A stretch of 64,000 nt of DNA from Velthaea sp965214335 (GTDB lineage Bacteria; Vulcanimicrobiota; Vulcanimicrobiia; Vulcanimicrobiales; Vulcanimicrobiaceae): positions 1,116,001 through 1,180,000 of the forward strand of contig CBDCBO010000005.1 in assembly GCA_965214335.1 (NCBI GenBank). Reading direction: 5' to 3'. The notes under the pieces were generated by a model. It was not told where the DNA came from. It ran no database searches and saw only the letters and a program-made list of their open reading frames with translations. Positions 31,937-41,651 of the stretch are shown here, in pieces (the stretch's first letter is position 1; every line of letters begins with the position of its first letter). The translations under genes and the position numbers were made by a program.

Positions 31937-31997
31937 TTTAGAGAGAAGCGAGCTTCCGTTCGTGAAACTTTGTTCCTTCGCACGAGCGAGGTAGCGC

Positions 31998-32693
31998 ATG
32001 TCTCCGCGCGTCCGTAGCGTGGAACGCATTCATACGGATTTGCGCGCTGCGATCTTAACCGGTGACTTTCACCCCGGCACCGTGCTTTCGCAAGTCGAAC
32101 TCGCGCGACGTTTCGGCGTGAGCCGAACGCCGCTGCGTGAGGCGCTACGCCGGCTCGAAGCCGAAGGTTTGATTCAGTCGCTGCAAAATCAGCGGGCGCG
32201 CGTCGCAACGACCGACGGCGAGTCGCTCGACGTGCTCTTCACGGAACGAATTCTGGTCGAAGCGATGGGCGTCAAAGTCACCGTTCCGGCTTTGACGGAG
32301 ATTGATTTAAATGACGTTCTAGCGGCAACCGCGGCCCTGCGCGTGGCGCTCGAGCGGGCGGATACCGGCGCCCAAGATCGGACCCGGCGGGTGCTGCACG
32401 CCCGGTATGTTGCGCGGGCCGGAGAACGGTTACGCGCGGTGATCGCCGAGGGCTTCGATCGCTGCGAGCGGTTCCGCCGCTTCCATACGGCGTTGCCGTC
32501 CGCCGCGGGGACGGCATATACGGCGATCGCCGCCGCCTGTATCGCGCGCGACGCCGATGAGGCGTCGCGACGGCTGGCTGGGCTCGAGGTCGAACTGGCC
32601 CGCTCCGTTCTGCAGCAGGTCGAACCGGGCTACGAACCGATCGCCATCTGTACGGCACTGGCGATGCTGCAACGGCCCGGCCTCCCGCGCTAA
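31998..32693 (+). CDS. GntR-family regulator (FCD-type)
   Basis: A 231-residue regulator. The N-terminal winged helix contains RIHTDLRAAILTGDFHPGTV, then LARRFGVSRTPLREALRRLE, the diagnostic GntR DNA-recognition region, and a wing ending ARVAT. The C-terminal 150 residues are helical, as in the FCD ligand-binding domain, although the metal-binding histidines of typical FCD proteins are hard to place (candidates in LHARYVAR and FRRFH). It lies divergent from coxM and so is the obvious candidate regulator of the CO dehydrogenase operon. Its effector is unknown. Confidence 0.85.
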   Translation: MSPRVRSVERIHTDLRAAILTGDFHPGTVLSQVELARRFGVSRTPLREALRRLEAEGLIQSLQNQRARVATTDGESLDVLFTERILVEAMGVKVTVPALTEIDLNDVLAATAALRVALERADTGAQDRTRRVLHARYVARAGERLRAVIAEGFDRCERFRRFHTALPSAAGTAYTAIAAACIARDADEASRRLAGLEVELARSVLQQVEPGYEPIAICTALAMLQRPGLPR

Positions 32694-32738
32694 GTCGCGC
32701 GGCATGTGTCGCACGTGCATTAAGCCGAAGACCACGGT

Positions 32739-35420
32739 GTGAAACAGATCGATCGTCACTTGCCGGCGCAGCCCGCGGCCGACGCCGATCCGCTCGAAAC
32801 GCGCGAATGGTTGGATGCGCTCGACGGCATCGTTCGCACCGGCGGACACGAGCGCGCGCTGTACCTGCTCGCGGCACTCGAAGCGCGCGCCAGCGAACTC
32901 GGGATCCGGCCGCATGCCGTGTATTCGGCCTACCAAAATAGCGTGCCGGTGGACCAGCAAGAGCCGTATCCGGGCGATCTCGCGCTGGAAGAAAAATTAA
33001 CGGCGATCGTGCGTTGGAACGCGCTGGCGATGGTGGTACGCGCGAACGCGGCCTATGGCGAACTCGGCGGTCATATCGCGAGTTACGCCTCGGCGGCTGA
33101 AATTTTTGAAGTCGGTTTTAACCATTTCTTCCACGCCGGCAACGCGCAGCGACGCGGCGATCTGGTTTTTTTCCAACCGCATTCAGCTCCCGGCGTCTAC
33201 GCGCGCGCGTATCTCGAAGGCCGGTTGAGCGAAGCCCAACTCGTACACTTCCGCCAAGAAGTCGGCGGCAACGGATTATGTTCGTATCCGCATCCGTGGC
33301 TCATGCCGGACTTCTGGCAATTTCCCACCGGCTCGATGGGTATCGGGCCGTTGACGGCGATCTATCAAGCGCGCTTCATGCGGTACTTGGAAAATCGCGG
33401 CATCGCCGCAGCCGGCGACCGGCGCGTGTGGGGCGTGTTCGGCGACGGTGAAATGGACGAGCCCGAATCGATCGCCGGGCTGACGCTCGCGGCGCGCGAG
33501 AAGCTCGACAATCTCACCTTCATCATCAATTGTAATTTGCAGCGCTTGGACGGACCGGTGCGCGGCAACGGTCAAATCATCGCCGAACTCGAGGCCTTGT
33601 TCACCGGCGCCGGCTGGAACGTGGTCAAGGTACTGTGGGGCTCGCAATGGGACGTGTTGTTCGCGCGCGATACCAACCATGCGCTGCTGCGTAACTTCGC
33701 CGACACCGTTGACGGCCACTATCAAACGCTGGGAGCCAACGACGGCGCCTACAACCAAGAGCACTTCTTCGATCTCGATCCCGAATTACGGGCACTCGTC
33801 GCGCACATGACGCCCGCCGAAATCGATGGACTCACGCGCGGCGGCCATGATTTCCGCAAGCTCTATGCGGGCTTGCATGCGGCCCGCACGTTCCGCGGAA
33901 AACCGACGGTCGTGCTGGTCAAAACCAAGAAGGGCTACGGCGTCAGCTCGGCCGAGTCGCGCATGACGTCGCATCAGGAAAAGAAACTCGACCTCGAAGC
34001 TCTACGCGCCATGCGCGACCGCTTCGGGTTACCGTTGACCGACGACGATGTGGCGCACATGCGTTTCTACCGGCCGGCCGACGACAGCCGCGAAATGCGG
34101 TATTTGCAGGCGCGGCGCGCGGCTCTAGGCGGCTATCTGCCCGCGCGTTCGCATGAGGCCGCGCCGCTGGCGGTACCGCCGCTCGCGGAGTACGCATCGT
34201 TTGCCGTCGAGGCTGCCGGTAAGGAGATGTCGACGACCACGGCGCTCGTGCGCTTGTTCAACGGACTCTTGCGCGCTAAGCCGCTGGGGCCGCGCATCGT
34301 GCCGATCGTCGCCGACGAAGCCCGGACGTTCGGCATGGCGAACATGTTTCGGCAAATCGGTATCTACTCGCCGGCGGGGCAGCTGTACCGGCCCGAAGAC
34401 TCCGCGACGCTGTTATATTATCGCGAAGCTGCCGATGGACAATTGCTCGAAGAAGGCATCAACGAAGCCGGCGCGCTGGCTTCGTGGATCGCCGCCGCGA
34501 CATCGTATAGCGTGCATGGCGAAGCGATGCTGCCGTTTTATATCTTCTATTCCATGTTCGGCTTTCAGCGCGTCGGCGATATCATCTGGGCTGCGGCCGA
34601 TCAGCGCGCGCGAGGTTTCCTGATCGGTGCGACGGCCGGCCGCACGACGCTAGGCGGCGAGGGGCTGCAACATCAGGATGGATCGAGTCAGCTGTTGGCT
34701 TCGACGATTCCCAATTGCCGCGCCTACGATCCCGCCTTTGCCGGAGAAGTAGCGGTGATTGTCGACTATGGAGCGCGGCGGATGCTTGAAGCGGGCGAAG
34801 ACGAATTTTATTATCTGACCGTGATGAACGAGAATTACGCTCAGCCGACGTTACCGGCCGGCGCTGCCGGCGACGTCATTCGCGGCATGTACCGGTTCGC
34901 CGTAAACGCTGTCCCCGCTGCCGGCGTCCGGCGCGTGCGGCTGCTCGGTTCGGGGGCCATTTTGCGCGAAGTGATCGCGGCGGGCGAGATGCTTGCCGCC
35001 GATTGGGGCATCGCAAACGAGGTCTGGAGCGTCACGAGTTACACCGAGCTTGCCCGCGATGCGCGCGAAACCGAACGCCGGAATCGGCTACACCCGCTCG
35101 AAGCGGTGCGACGCAGCCACGTCGGATCGTGCCTGGCCGGCAACGCGCCGATCGTGGCGGCCAGCGATTACGTGCGCGCATACCCACAGCTCATCGCTGC
35201 ATACGTCGACGGGCCAATGTGCGTGCTGGGCACGGATGGGTTCGGGCGCAGCGACACCCGGACGGCCCTGCGCCGCTTTTTCGAGGTAAGTCGCGAGCAC
35301 GTGGTCGTCGCCGCCTTGCACGCCGTAGCGGCCGCTGGCGGCGTTGCCCAAACGGTGGCACAGCAAGCGATTATCGCATACCGGATCGAGGTCGACGCTC
35401 AACCACCCTGGCTCGTTTGA
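32739..35420 (+). CDS. aceE: Pyruvate dehydrogenase E1, homodimeric type
   Basis: An 893-residue thiamine-diphosphate enzyme of the AceE type, which decarboxylates pyruvate and reductively acetylates E2. The N-terminal part has ETREWLDALDGIVRTGG and PYPGDLALEEKLTAIVRWNA. The TPP/Mg2+ site is GDGEMDEPES...NLTFIINCNLQRLDGPV, matching the G-D-G-x(n)-N-C-N pattern. The transketolase middle domain includes GRTTLGGEGLQHQDGSSQ, which is specific to AceE. It starts at a GTG 45 bp after the regulator and may share its promoter. The E2 and E3 components are not adjacent, so the complex must be encoded elsewhere. Confidence 0.94.
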   Translation: MKQIDRHLPAQPAADADPLETREWLDALDGIVRTGGHERALYLLAALEARASELGIRPHAVYSAYQNSVPVDQQEPYPGDLALEEKLTAIVRWNALAMVVRANAAYGELGGHIASYASAAEIFEVGFNHFFHAGNAQRRGDLVFFQPHSAPGVYARAYLEGRLSEAQLVHFRQEVGGNGLCSYPHPWLMPDFWQFPTGSMGIGPLTAIYQARFMRYLENRGIAAAGDRRVWGVFGDGEMDEPESIAGLTLAAREKLDNLTFIINCNLQRLDGPVRGNGQIIAELEALFTGAGWNVVKVLWGSQWDVLFARDTNHALLRNFADTVDGHYQTLGANDGAYNQEHFFDLDPELRALVAHMTPAEIDGLTRGGHDFRKLYAGLHAARTFRGKPTVVLVKTKKGYGVSSAESRMTSHQEKKLDLEALRAMRDRFGLPLTDDDVAHMRFYRPADDSREMRYLQARRAALGGYLPARSHEAAPLAVPPLAEYASFAVEAAGKEMSTTTALVRLFNGLLRAKPLGPRIVPIVADEARTFGMANMFRQIGIYSPAGQLYRPEDSATLLYYREAADGQLLEEGINEAGALASWIAAATSYSVHGEAMLPFYIFYSMFGFQRVGDIIWAAADQRARGFLIGATAGRTTLGGEGLQHQDGSSQLLASTIPNCRAYDPAFAGEVAVIVDYGARRMLEAGEDEFYYLTVMNENYAQPTLPAGAAGDVIRGMYRFAVNAVPAAGVRRVRLLGSGAILREVIAAGEMLAADWGIANEVWSVTSYTELARDARETERRNRLHPLEAVRRSHVGSCLAGNAPIVAASDYVRAYPQLIAAYVDGPMCVLGTDGFGRSDTRTALRRFFEVSREHVVVAALHAVAAAGGVAQTVAQQAIIAYRIEVDAQPPWLV

Positions 35421-35693
35421 ATGCGGCGCGCTACGAATCGTGCGTTCATAGCGGCGTAGCGAAGTCACGGTTGTGCGGCGCCGAGAGGAAGGTCCGGGTG
35501 CGCTGGCCACGCGGGCAACCGGTGAAGCGAGTACGGCCCGTATTTGCATTTTATGGCAGCCCGGCCGGGCGCAGAGCAGCCTCCGAGCGCAGCGGTAGCC
35601 GGGGATCCATCTGAGGAGCGCCCATTCGTCGCAGCGAAACATCGGGTGGCTCGCGGCCGTACGTTCCAGCAGCCAAGGCGATAGGAGCATCTC

Positions 35694-38600
35694 ATGTGGC
35701 TGACGCGGTTTTCTATTGGGCGCCCGATTATTGTCGTGATGTTCTTCATCGCCCTCGGTGTGTTCGGGCTCATCTCGTTTGCGAAGCTGGGCCGCAGCCT
35801 CAATCCGAACGTGACGTTTCCGATCGTCGTCGTGACTGCCGATTATCCCGGCGCCTCACCTGCCGAAATGGAACGGTTGGTCATCAAACCAATTGAAGAT
35901 CAGATCGACGGCATTGACAATCTCGACCGGATGTCGGCAACCGCGCAGCAAGGCACCGCTGCCGTCGTCGTGCAGTTCAAAATCGATACGAATTTAGACT
36001 TTGCTGCAATCGACGTGCAACGTCGCGTCGATACCGCCCGAGTCTACATGCCGACGGACCTGGATCCACCGCTGGTCGACAAGAGCGCCGGCTCGCAGCA
36101 AGCGCCGATTCTAACATTAGCCCTGAGTTCGCGCACCCTATCGGGAACGGCGCTGTCCGATCTGGTCGATTCGCGTATCGTCTCGGATATCAAACATATT
36201 CCGAACGTACAAAACGTTTCGCCCAGCGGCGAAATCAAACGTGAGTATCATGTTACGCCGGATCCGATGCGGCTGATGGGCTCGGGCGCGACCTTACCCG
36301 ACATTTTCGACGCAATCGCCCAGAACAACGCGAATTTGCCCGGTGGCCGCTTCGACTCGCCCACCAATGAAGCCGACGTCTCGATCCACTCCGAAATCGT
36401 GCGCGCCTCCGACATGCTCGGCATCCCGCTGGCGGTCCCGGGCGCGGCGCAACGCGATCTCACGATCGGGCATGTTGCAGCCGTTGAAGACGGGCACGTC
36501 GAGCAGCGCAGCGTTTCAAAATTCAAGGGTGCGCCAACCGTTCTGATCGACATCAATCGGACGCTCAAAGCGGATGAGATTTCATCGACGGCAGTGGCTC
36601 GCGCGCAGCTGGCCGACATCGCCAAGAAATATCCGATGGTTTCCTTTAGCGAGGTCGATGCGGCGGCGGACTATACCCAAGCGTCGCTCAACGGCGTGTT
36701 TCAGAACCTGCTCGAAGGAATCGTCCTGACCGCGATCGTGATCATGCTGTTCCTGCATGCTTGGCGCAACGCCGTTGTCGTGATGATCGCGATTCCAACC
36801 TCGTTGCTCGCGACGTTCATCGTCATGAGCCAACTCAATTTCACGCTCGACGTTGTTTCGCTCATGGGGCTGTCGCTAATTATCGGCATTCTCGTCGACG
36901 ACTCGATCGTCGTGCTCGAGAACATTACGCGCCACCGCGACTTGGGCGCCAAACCGTTCGACGCGGCGCTGACCGGACGAACGGAGATCGGCGGCGCGGC
37001 GATCGCCATCACGCTCGTTGACGTCGTGGTCTTTTTGCCGATCGCGTTCATGTCGGGCATCATCGGCAAATATATGATCGAGTTTGGCCTCGTTGTCGTC
37101 GTTGCGACGCTCTTTTCGTTGCTCGTCTCTTTCACGCTGACCCCAATGCTCGCGGCGCGCTGGTCGGTGCGCCGGCGTAACCCGGAGATACCGCGCTACA
37201 TCGCCTGGTTTCCGGCGTCGTTCGACCGGCTGACGCGCTGGTATCGCGATCGTGCGCTGCCGCTGGCGCTCAACCATCGCTGGGCCACCGTCGGCCTGTG
37301 CGTGCTCTTGCTCGTCGGCGCACTGGCGCTTCCGGTGCTCGGGCTCGTGCAATCGGAGTTCATCTCGTCCTCCGATACCGGAACGATTTCAATGACGGTG
37401 ACCTATCCGACCGGAACGCCGCTCGCAACGACCCAGTCGGCGGTCGATAAACTCGAAACCGCGATCTTGCAGCTGCCGAACATTCGCTCCACCATCACCA
37501 CCACCGGCACCAAGCCGGCCGGCTACGGCGTAACGTTGGGCGGTAACGTTGCACGCATGTACGTACAGCTCGATAAAGAGCACCGCAAATTAACCAATAC
37601 GATGGTCGAGCGTATCCGCGGACTGGCGTCGCTAACGCCGGGTGCCGTGCTCACCGTGTCGGCCGAAGGCGGCGGCGGCAGCGGCGGCGATCCGATCTAC
37701 TATACGCTCTCGGGACCGGAATCGGCGATCGGACCGGCGGCCGATAAGCTAGCTGCGCGCATTCGCGACATTCCAGGAACGGTGAACGTTCAGACCGGCG
37801 CCGAGACCGAAGGCGATCGGGTCAACATCACGATCGACCGTGCACGTGCGGCGGTGCTCGGTATTTCACCGGGTGTCGCGTCGAACGCGGCGCGCATCGC
37901 CATCGGAGGTGCCGTTGCAACCAAGGTGCGTACGGAAAGCGGTCTGGTCGACGTTCGGGTGCAATTGCCGGAACGTTCACGCAATCATCTGGCCGACATC
38001 GAGAACATTAAAGTCCGTGCTACCGACGGAAGTATTTACCGGCTAGCCGATGTCGCTGTGTTTAGCTTCGTCAAAGCGCCAACGAAAATCGAGCGCCTCG
38101 ATAAGCAACGCGTCGTCCGCGTCACCGGCGGCTTCGATCCGGATAAAACGACGCTCGGCGCGGTCACCGCGAAGATCGACGCGGCGATCAACACCCCGGG
38201 TTTCTTGCCTAACGGCGTCGGGCTGCGGGCTTCGGGAGACTCGCAATTCTTCGCCGAGATGGTCCAAAACATGGGCATCGCGATCGTGACCTCGGCGCTG
38301 CTCGTCTACGTGCTCATGGTCGTGCTGTACGGGTCGTTCCTCACGCCGTTCGTCGTCATGTTTTCGATTCCGGTAGCGATCGTCGGCGCGCTGTTCGCCT
38401 TGGCGATCACGCATCAGACGCTTAACTTGTTTTCGCTCATCGCGATGATCATGCTGTTCGGACTCGTGGCCAAGAACGGCATTCTGCTCGTCGACTATGC
38501 CAATACCATGCGCCATCGCGGAATGCGGGTCGTCGAGGCGATGCGCGCCGCCGCGGGGATACGCTTGCGGCCGATCGTCATGACCACGATGGCGATGGTC

Positions 38601-38846
38601 TTCGGTATGCTGCCGCTATCGCTGGGACTTGCCGAGGGAGCGGAATTCCGGCGCTCGATGGGCACCGTGCTCATCGGCGGCTTGCTCAGCTCGCTCATTC
38701 TGACGTTGTTCTTGGTGCCGGTCGTCTATACGTGGATCGTTGGATTCATCGACAAGCGGGCAGCCCGGCGAGCCGCGGTAGCCCTTGACGATGATGTGTC
38801 GTACGACGAACTACGACCGCCGGCAGTCGCTTCGCCGGCGGGGTAA
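35694..38846 (+). CDS. RND efflux transporter, HAE-1/AcrB-like inner-membrane subunit
   Basis: A 1050-residue proton-driven pump of the RND superfamily. The first helix is FSIGRPIIVVMFFIALGVFG; the two large periplasmic loops begin with KLGRSLNPNVTFPIVVV and around SEFISSSDTGTIS. Helix 4 carries GILVDDSIVVLENITRH, including the conserved Asp pair that relays protons, and late motifs include FGLVAKNGILLVDYAN. An AGGAG site precedes the ATG. A membrane-fusion protein and an outer-membrane channel normally sit next to such genes; neither is here. The next gene encodes a small exported protein of unknown type. Substrate unknown. Confidence 0.92.
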   Translation: MWLTRFSIGRPIIVVMFFIALGVFGLISFAKLGRSLNPNVTFPIVVVTADYPGASPAEMERLVIKPIEDQIDGIDNLDRMSATAQQGTAAVVVQFKIDTNLDFAAIDVQRRVDTARVYMPTDLDPPLVDKSAGSQQAPILTLALSSRTLSGTALSDLVDSRIVSDIKHIPNVQNVSPSGEIKREYHVTPDPMRLMGSGATLPDIFDAIAQNNANLPGGRFDSPTNEADVSIHSEIVRASDMLGIPLAVPGAAQRDLTIGHVAAVEDGHVEQRSVSKFKGAPTVLIDINRTLKADEISSTAVARAQLADIAKKYPMVSFSEVDAAADYTQASLNGVFQNLLEGIVLTAIVIMLFLHAWRNAVVVMIAIPTSLLATFIVMSQLNFTLDVVSLMGLSLIIGILVDDSIVVLENITRHRDLGAKPFDAALTGRTEIGGAAIAITLVDVVVFLPIAFMSGIIGKYMIEFGLVVVVATLFSLLVSFTLTPMLAARWSVRRRNPEIPRYIAWFPASFDRLTRWYRDRALPLALNHRWATVGLCVLLLVGALALPVLGLVQSEFISSSDTGTISMTVTYPTGTPLATTQSAVDKLETAILQLPNIRSTITTTGTKPAGYGVTLGGNVARMYVQLDKEHRKLTNTMVERIRGLASLTPGAVLTVSAEGGGGSGGDPIYYTLSGPESAIGPAADKLAARIRDIPGTVNVQTGAETEGDRVNITIDRARAAVLGISPGVASNAARIAIGGAVATKVRTESGLVDVRVQLPERSRNHLADIENIKVRATDGSIYRLADVAVFSFVKAPTKIERLDKQRVVRVTGGFDPDKTTLGAVTAKIDAAINTPGFLPNGVGLRASGDSQFFAEMVQNMGIAIVTSALLVYVLMVVLYGSFLTPFVVMFSIPVAIVGALFALAITHQTLNLFSLIAMIMLFGLVAKNGILLVDYANTMRHRGMRVVEAMRAAAGIRLRPIVMTTMAMVFGMLPLSLGLAEGAEFRRSMGTVLIGGLLSSLILTLFLVPVVYTWIVGFIDKRAARRAAVALDDDVSYDELRPPAVASPAG

Positions 38847-38903
38847 CGCCGGCGCTCCTCGTTCGGGGCAGGTGGGCTACACCGCCACGCCCCAAACACC
38901 GGT

Positions 38904-39380
38904 ATGAATATTCGCCGCTGTCTTTGCGCGATGTTGCTCGCGCTCGTGTTCATCGCCGCGACGGCGCGCGGCGGCGCGTGGGTCGCGCGAGCCGCCGAAA
39001 CACTCGATAAGAATTACGACTACGGCGTTTTCGTGGATCGCAAGCGGCTGCAAGTCACGGCGACGCCGATCACGCTACGCGCCGGTCATGCGTTCTACAT
39101 CCAAGGCTGGGTGCTCGATTACCGAACGATGCGGCCCGGCAAATCCTTACTTGTCGCGCGTGATGGCGGAACGGCAAGTCCGGTGCAAAGTTACCCGTTG
39201 CCGCGCCACGACGTCGCGCTCGCCATCAAAGATAACGGCGCTGAGTTGTGCGGGTTCCGCATCAACCTGCCGGACGGCCTTGGCGTCGGCTCGCATCGAT
39301 TCCATTTTAGCGTCGTGGGAAAAGACGGCGTTACCACCGATCTCGGCACGGACGTTGCGCTGTCGATCGTCAATCGTTAA
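38904..39380 (+). CDS. Small exported protein, unknown family
   Basis: A 158-residue protein with a signal peptide (basic MNIRRCL, hydrophobic core CAMLLALVFIAATA, cleavage likely after ARA near residue 31). The mature part of about 125 residues is predicted beta-rich: YDYGVFVDRKRLQV, FYIQGWVLDYRTM, CGFRINLPDGLGVGSHRFH. This looks like a small Ig-like or jelly-roll domain. I do not recognise a family. It follows the RND gene by 57 bp in the same direction, so it may be co-transcribed. Confidence 0.6.
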   Translation: MNIRRCLCAMLLALVFIAATARGGAWVARAAETLDKNYDYGVFVDRKRLQVTATPITLRAGHAFYIQGWVLDYRTMRPGKSLLVARDGGTASPVQSYPLPRHDVALAIKDNGAELCGFRINLPDGLGVGSHRFHFSVVGKDGVTTDLGTDVALSIVNR

Positions 39381-39480
39381 TCCGGGCGCGTTGACGAAGG
39401 TTGACCGCGCGTCGGGTAAAGCCGATCGTCGACGAATGCCGGCTCGGCTGCTGCCTGCGTAGCACGGATCCACGAGCCGC

Positions 39481-40383
39481 ATGCCCGAGCTGCCGGACAT
39501 TGCCGCGTATCTACGCGCACTCGAGCCGCGGATTGTGGGGCGGCGCCTGGCTGCGATACGCGTGCGCGGCGTTTTCGTCGTGCGAACGGCGGAGCCGCCG
39601 TTGGCCGCCGTGACCGGCCGCAGCGTACGCGAATTGCGGCGTGTCGGTAAACGCATCGCGATCGGTATCGAGGGCGACTTTTGGATCGTCATTCACCTCA
39701 TGATCGCCGGCCGGCTGCACTGGCGTGCACCGGCGGCCGCGCTGACCGGCCGCAACGCCTTAGCGGCGTTTGATTTCGCGGACGGCTCGCTGGTGCTGAC
39801 CGAAGCCGGCACGAAGCGGCGCGCCGCAGTACACATCCTGCACGGCGCCGCCGCACTGGAGTCGATCGATCCGGGCGGCGTCGACGTCCTCACCTGCGAT
39901 CTGGAGGCCTTTACGCGGATGCTGCGCGTTGAAAACCGCACGCTCAAACGCGCGCTTACCGATCCACGCATCGTGAGCGGCATCGGTAATGCGTACTCGG
40001 ATGAGATCCTGCACGCGGCGCAACTGTCTCCAATTGCCCTCACGCACAAGCTGACGCCGGCCGAATGGGAACGCCTGTTCGGCGCCGCTCGGTCGACGTT
40101 GCGCGGCTGGATCGAGCGTTTGTGCGCCGAGGCAGATGGGACGTTTCCAGCGCGCGTGACGGCCTTTCGCGACGAAATGGCGGTTCACGGACGCTATGGG
40201 CAGCCATGTCCGCGTTGCGCCGAACGCGTGGCGCGCATCCGATATGCCGATAATGAAACGAACTATTGTGCGCGTTGTCAAACCGGCGGCGTATTGCTGG
40301 CCGACCGCAGCTTGTCGCGCTTACTCAAAACGGATTGGCCACGTACGCTCGCTGAACTCGACGCGCTCAAGCGGCGTACGTGA
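39481..40383 (+). CDS. Fpg/Nei family DNA glycosylase
   Basis: A 300-residue base-excision repair enzyme. After removal of Met the N-terminus is P-E-L-P-D, where the catalytic Pro and following Glu act as in Fpg and Nei. LRRVGKRIAIG contains the DNA-contacting Lys. The helix-two-turn-helix has IVSGIGNAYSDEIL, and the C-terminal zinc finger reads PCPRC...NYCARC (two C-x-x-C pairs about 20 apart). It removes oxidised bases and cuts the abasic site. The family's usual P-E-L-P-E is P-E-L-P-D here, found in a subgroup, so Fpg versus Nei specificity cannot be decided. It opens a repair-gene group with the SbcCD-like pair. Confidence 0.9.
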   Translation: MPELPDIAAYLRALEPRIVGRRLAAIRVRGVFVVRTAEPPLAAVTGRSVRELRRVGKRIAIGIEGDFWIVIHLMIAGRLHWRAPAAALTGRNALAAFDFADGSLVLTEAGTKRRAAVHILHGAAALESIDPGGVDVLTCDLEAFTRMLRVENRTLKRALTDPRIVSGIGNAYSDEILHAAQLSPIALTHKLTPAEWERLFGAARSTLRGWIERLCAEADGTFPARVTAFRDEMAVHGRYGQPCPRCAERVARIRYADNETNYCARCQTGGVLLADRSLSRLLKTDWPRTLAELDALKRRT

Positions 40384-40547
40384 GGCGGCGCGGGCATGCG
40401 AGCCTGAACCGCCGTCCACGCGGCTAAGTACGGCGATCGAGGCCGGCGCCCGGATGCGATCGTTTCCGGTGCGCCATACAGGTGGCACACCCGCCGCGTA
40501 TCGTTAGCCCGTGACGGTCCACATCGCTCGGACCGCGGGAGTGCCCG

Positions 40548-41651
40548 GTGAAGATTCTGCATACCGCTGATTGGCAAATCGGCATGCGCGCAAAACATGT
40601 CGGCTCCGGCGCAGCGGCCGTTCGAGCGCAGCGTATCGTGTCGGCCGTCGCGCTCGCGCGCGTAGTCGAGGAGCATTCCGTCGATGCGGTCTTTGTCGCG
40701 GGCGACGTCTTCGAGGACAATGCCGTCGATCGCGCCGACGTGCAGCGGGTCATCGATGCATGTACCGGCTTCGGTGTCCCGACCTACGTCTTGCCCGGGA
40801 ACCACGATCCGCTCGTCAACGGCTCCGTCTGGGAGCACGGCGATTGGCTCGGGGCCCGCAATGTGACCGTCTTGCGGACGAGCGAGCCGCTCACCATCGC
40901 GCCGGGAGTGACCCTCTACCCCTGCCCCCTGACTGCTCGAACGTCAAGCGCCGATCCGACTGGCTGGATCGCCGATACCGCAGCGGAAGGGACACGCATC
41001 GGAATCGCTCACGGCACCGTCGTGAACGCCGTGGTGGCCGAGGACTGTTTTCCGATTCGCTCCGATGCCGCGAGCGCGCTGGGTCTGGACTATCTGGCGC
41101 TAGGCCATTGGCACTCCTTTACGGCCTACGAGGGCGACGCCGCTAACGCGCGCATGGCGTATAGCGGGACGCATGAAACGACGAAATTCGGCGAGCGCGA
41201 TTCGGGCAATGTCGTCATCGTCGACATTCCCGGCCGCGGCGAACGGCCGCGCCTCACACAGGTTCCGTGCGGAACGTTTCGCTGGCATCAGATCGTGCGT
41301 GAGATCGGTGCTGCGGTCGATGTGCAAAGCGTCATGCACGAACTCGATGCCCTACCGAATCCTGCGCAGTCGCTCCTCGAACTACGCCTGCATGGTGTGA
41401 TTCATCCGAGCCAGCTCAAACAGATCGCCGAATTGCGGGCGAAGATCGCCGCGCGTTTTCCGCTGCTGGCGCGAATCGATGACACGCGGCTCATACCGGC
41501 GCCCCAAGACGATGTCTGGATGCACGCCCTGCCCGCCGGCCTGCTGCGCGATGTCGCCAGCACGATTGCGGCCGGCCATTCCGAACACGCCGCCGCGGCA
41601 TTGATGTTACTGTATCGCTTGAGTATCGAGTCCGGTGAGGTGGCGGCATGA
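40548..41651 (+). CDS. SbcD/Mre11-like (YhaO-type) exonuclease
   Basis: A 367-residue metallophosphoesterase-type nuclease. Motifs appear in order: HTADWQIGM (D-x-H-like metal site I with H-T-A-D-W), VAGDVFEDNAV (G-D-x-x-D/E), LPGNHDPL (G-N-H-D), GIAHGTV, and GHWHSF (G-H-x-H). The C-terminal 100 residues are a capping and partner-binding domain. It is followed by an SMC-like ATPase with a 4-bp ATGA overlap, the hallmark of SbcD-SbcC or YhaO-YhaN pairs, which process DNA ends and hairpins. The first motif has W-Q where SbcD has W-H-L-G, resembling the YhaO group. Confidence 0.87.
   Translation: MKILHTADWQIGMRAKHVGSGAAAVRAQRIVSAVALARVVEEHSVDAVFVAGDVFEDNAVDRADVQRVIDACTGFGVPTYVLPGNHDPLVNGSVWEHGDWLGARNVTVLRTSEPLTIAPGVTLYPCPLTARTSSADPTGWIADTAAEGTRIGIAHGTVVNAVVAEDCFPIRSDAASALGLDYLALGHWHSFTAYEGDAANARMAYSGTHETTKFGERDSGNVVIVDIPGRGERPRLTQVPCGTFRWHQIVREIGAAVDVQSVMHELDALPNPAQSLLELRLHGVIHPSQLKQIAELRAKIAARFPLLARIDDTRLIPAPQDDVWMHALPAGLLRDVASTIAAGHSEHAAAALMLLYRLSIESGEVAA

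Noticed and set aside
35470..35693. RNase P RNA or similar structured RNA (GAGGAAGGTCCGGG-like string)
   Set aside because: Only a short look-alike of the P4 region is present; the space of about 270 bp is too small and the other conserved regions are missing.
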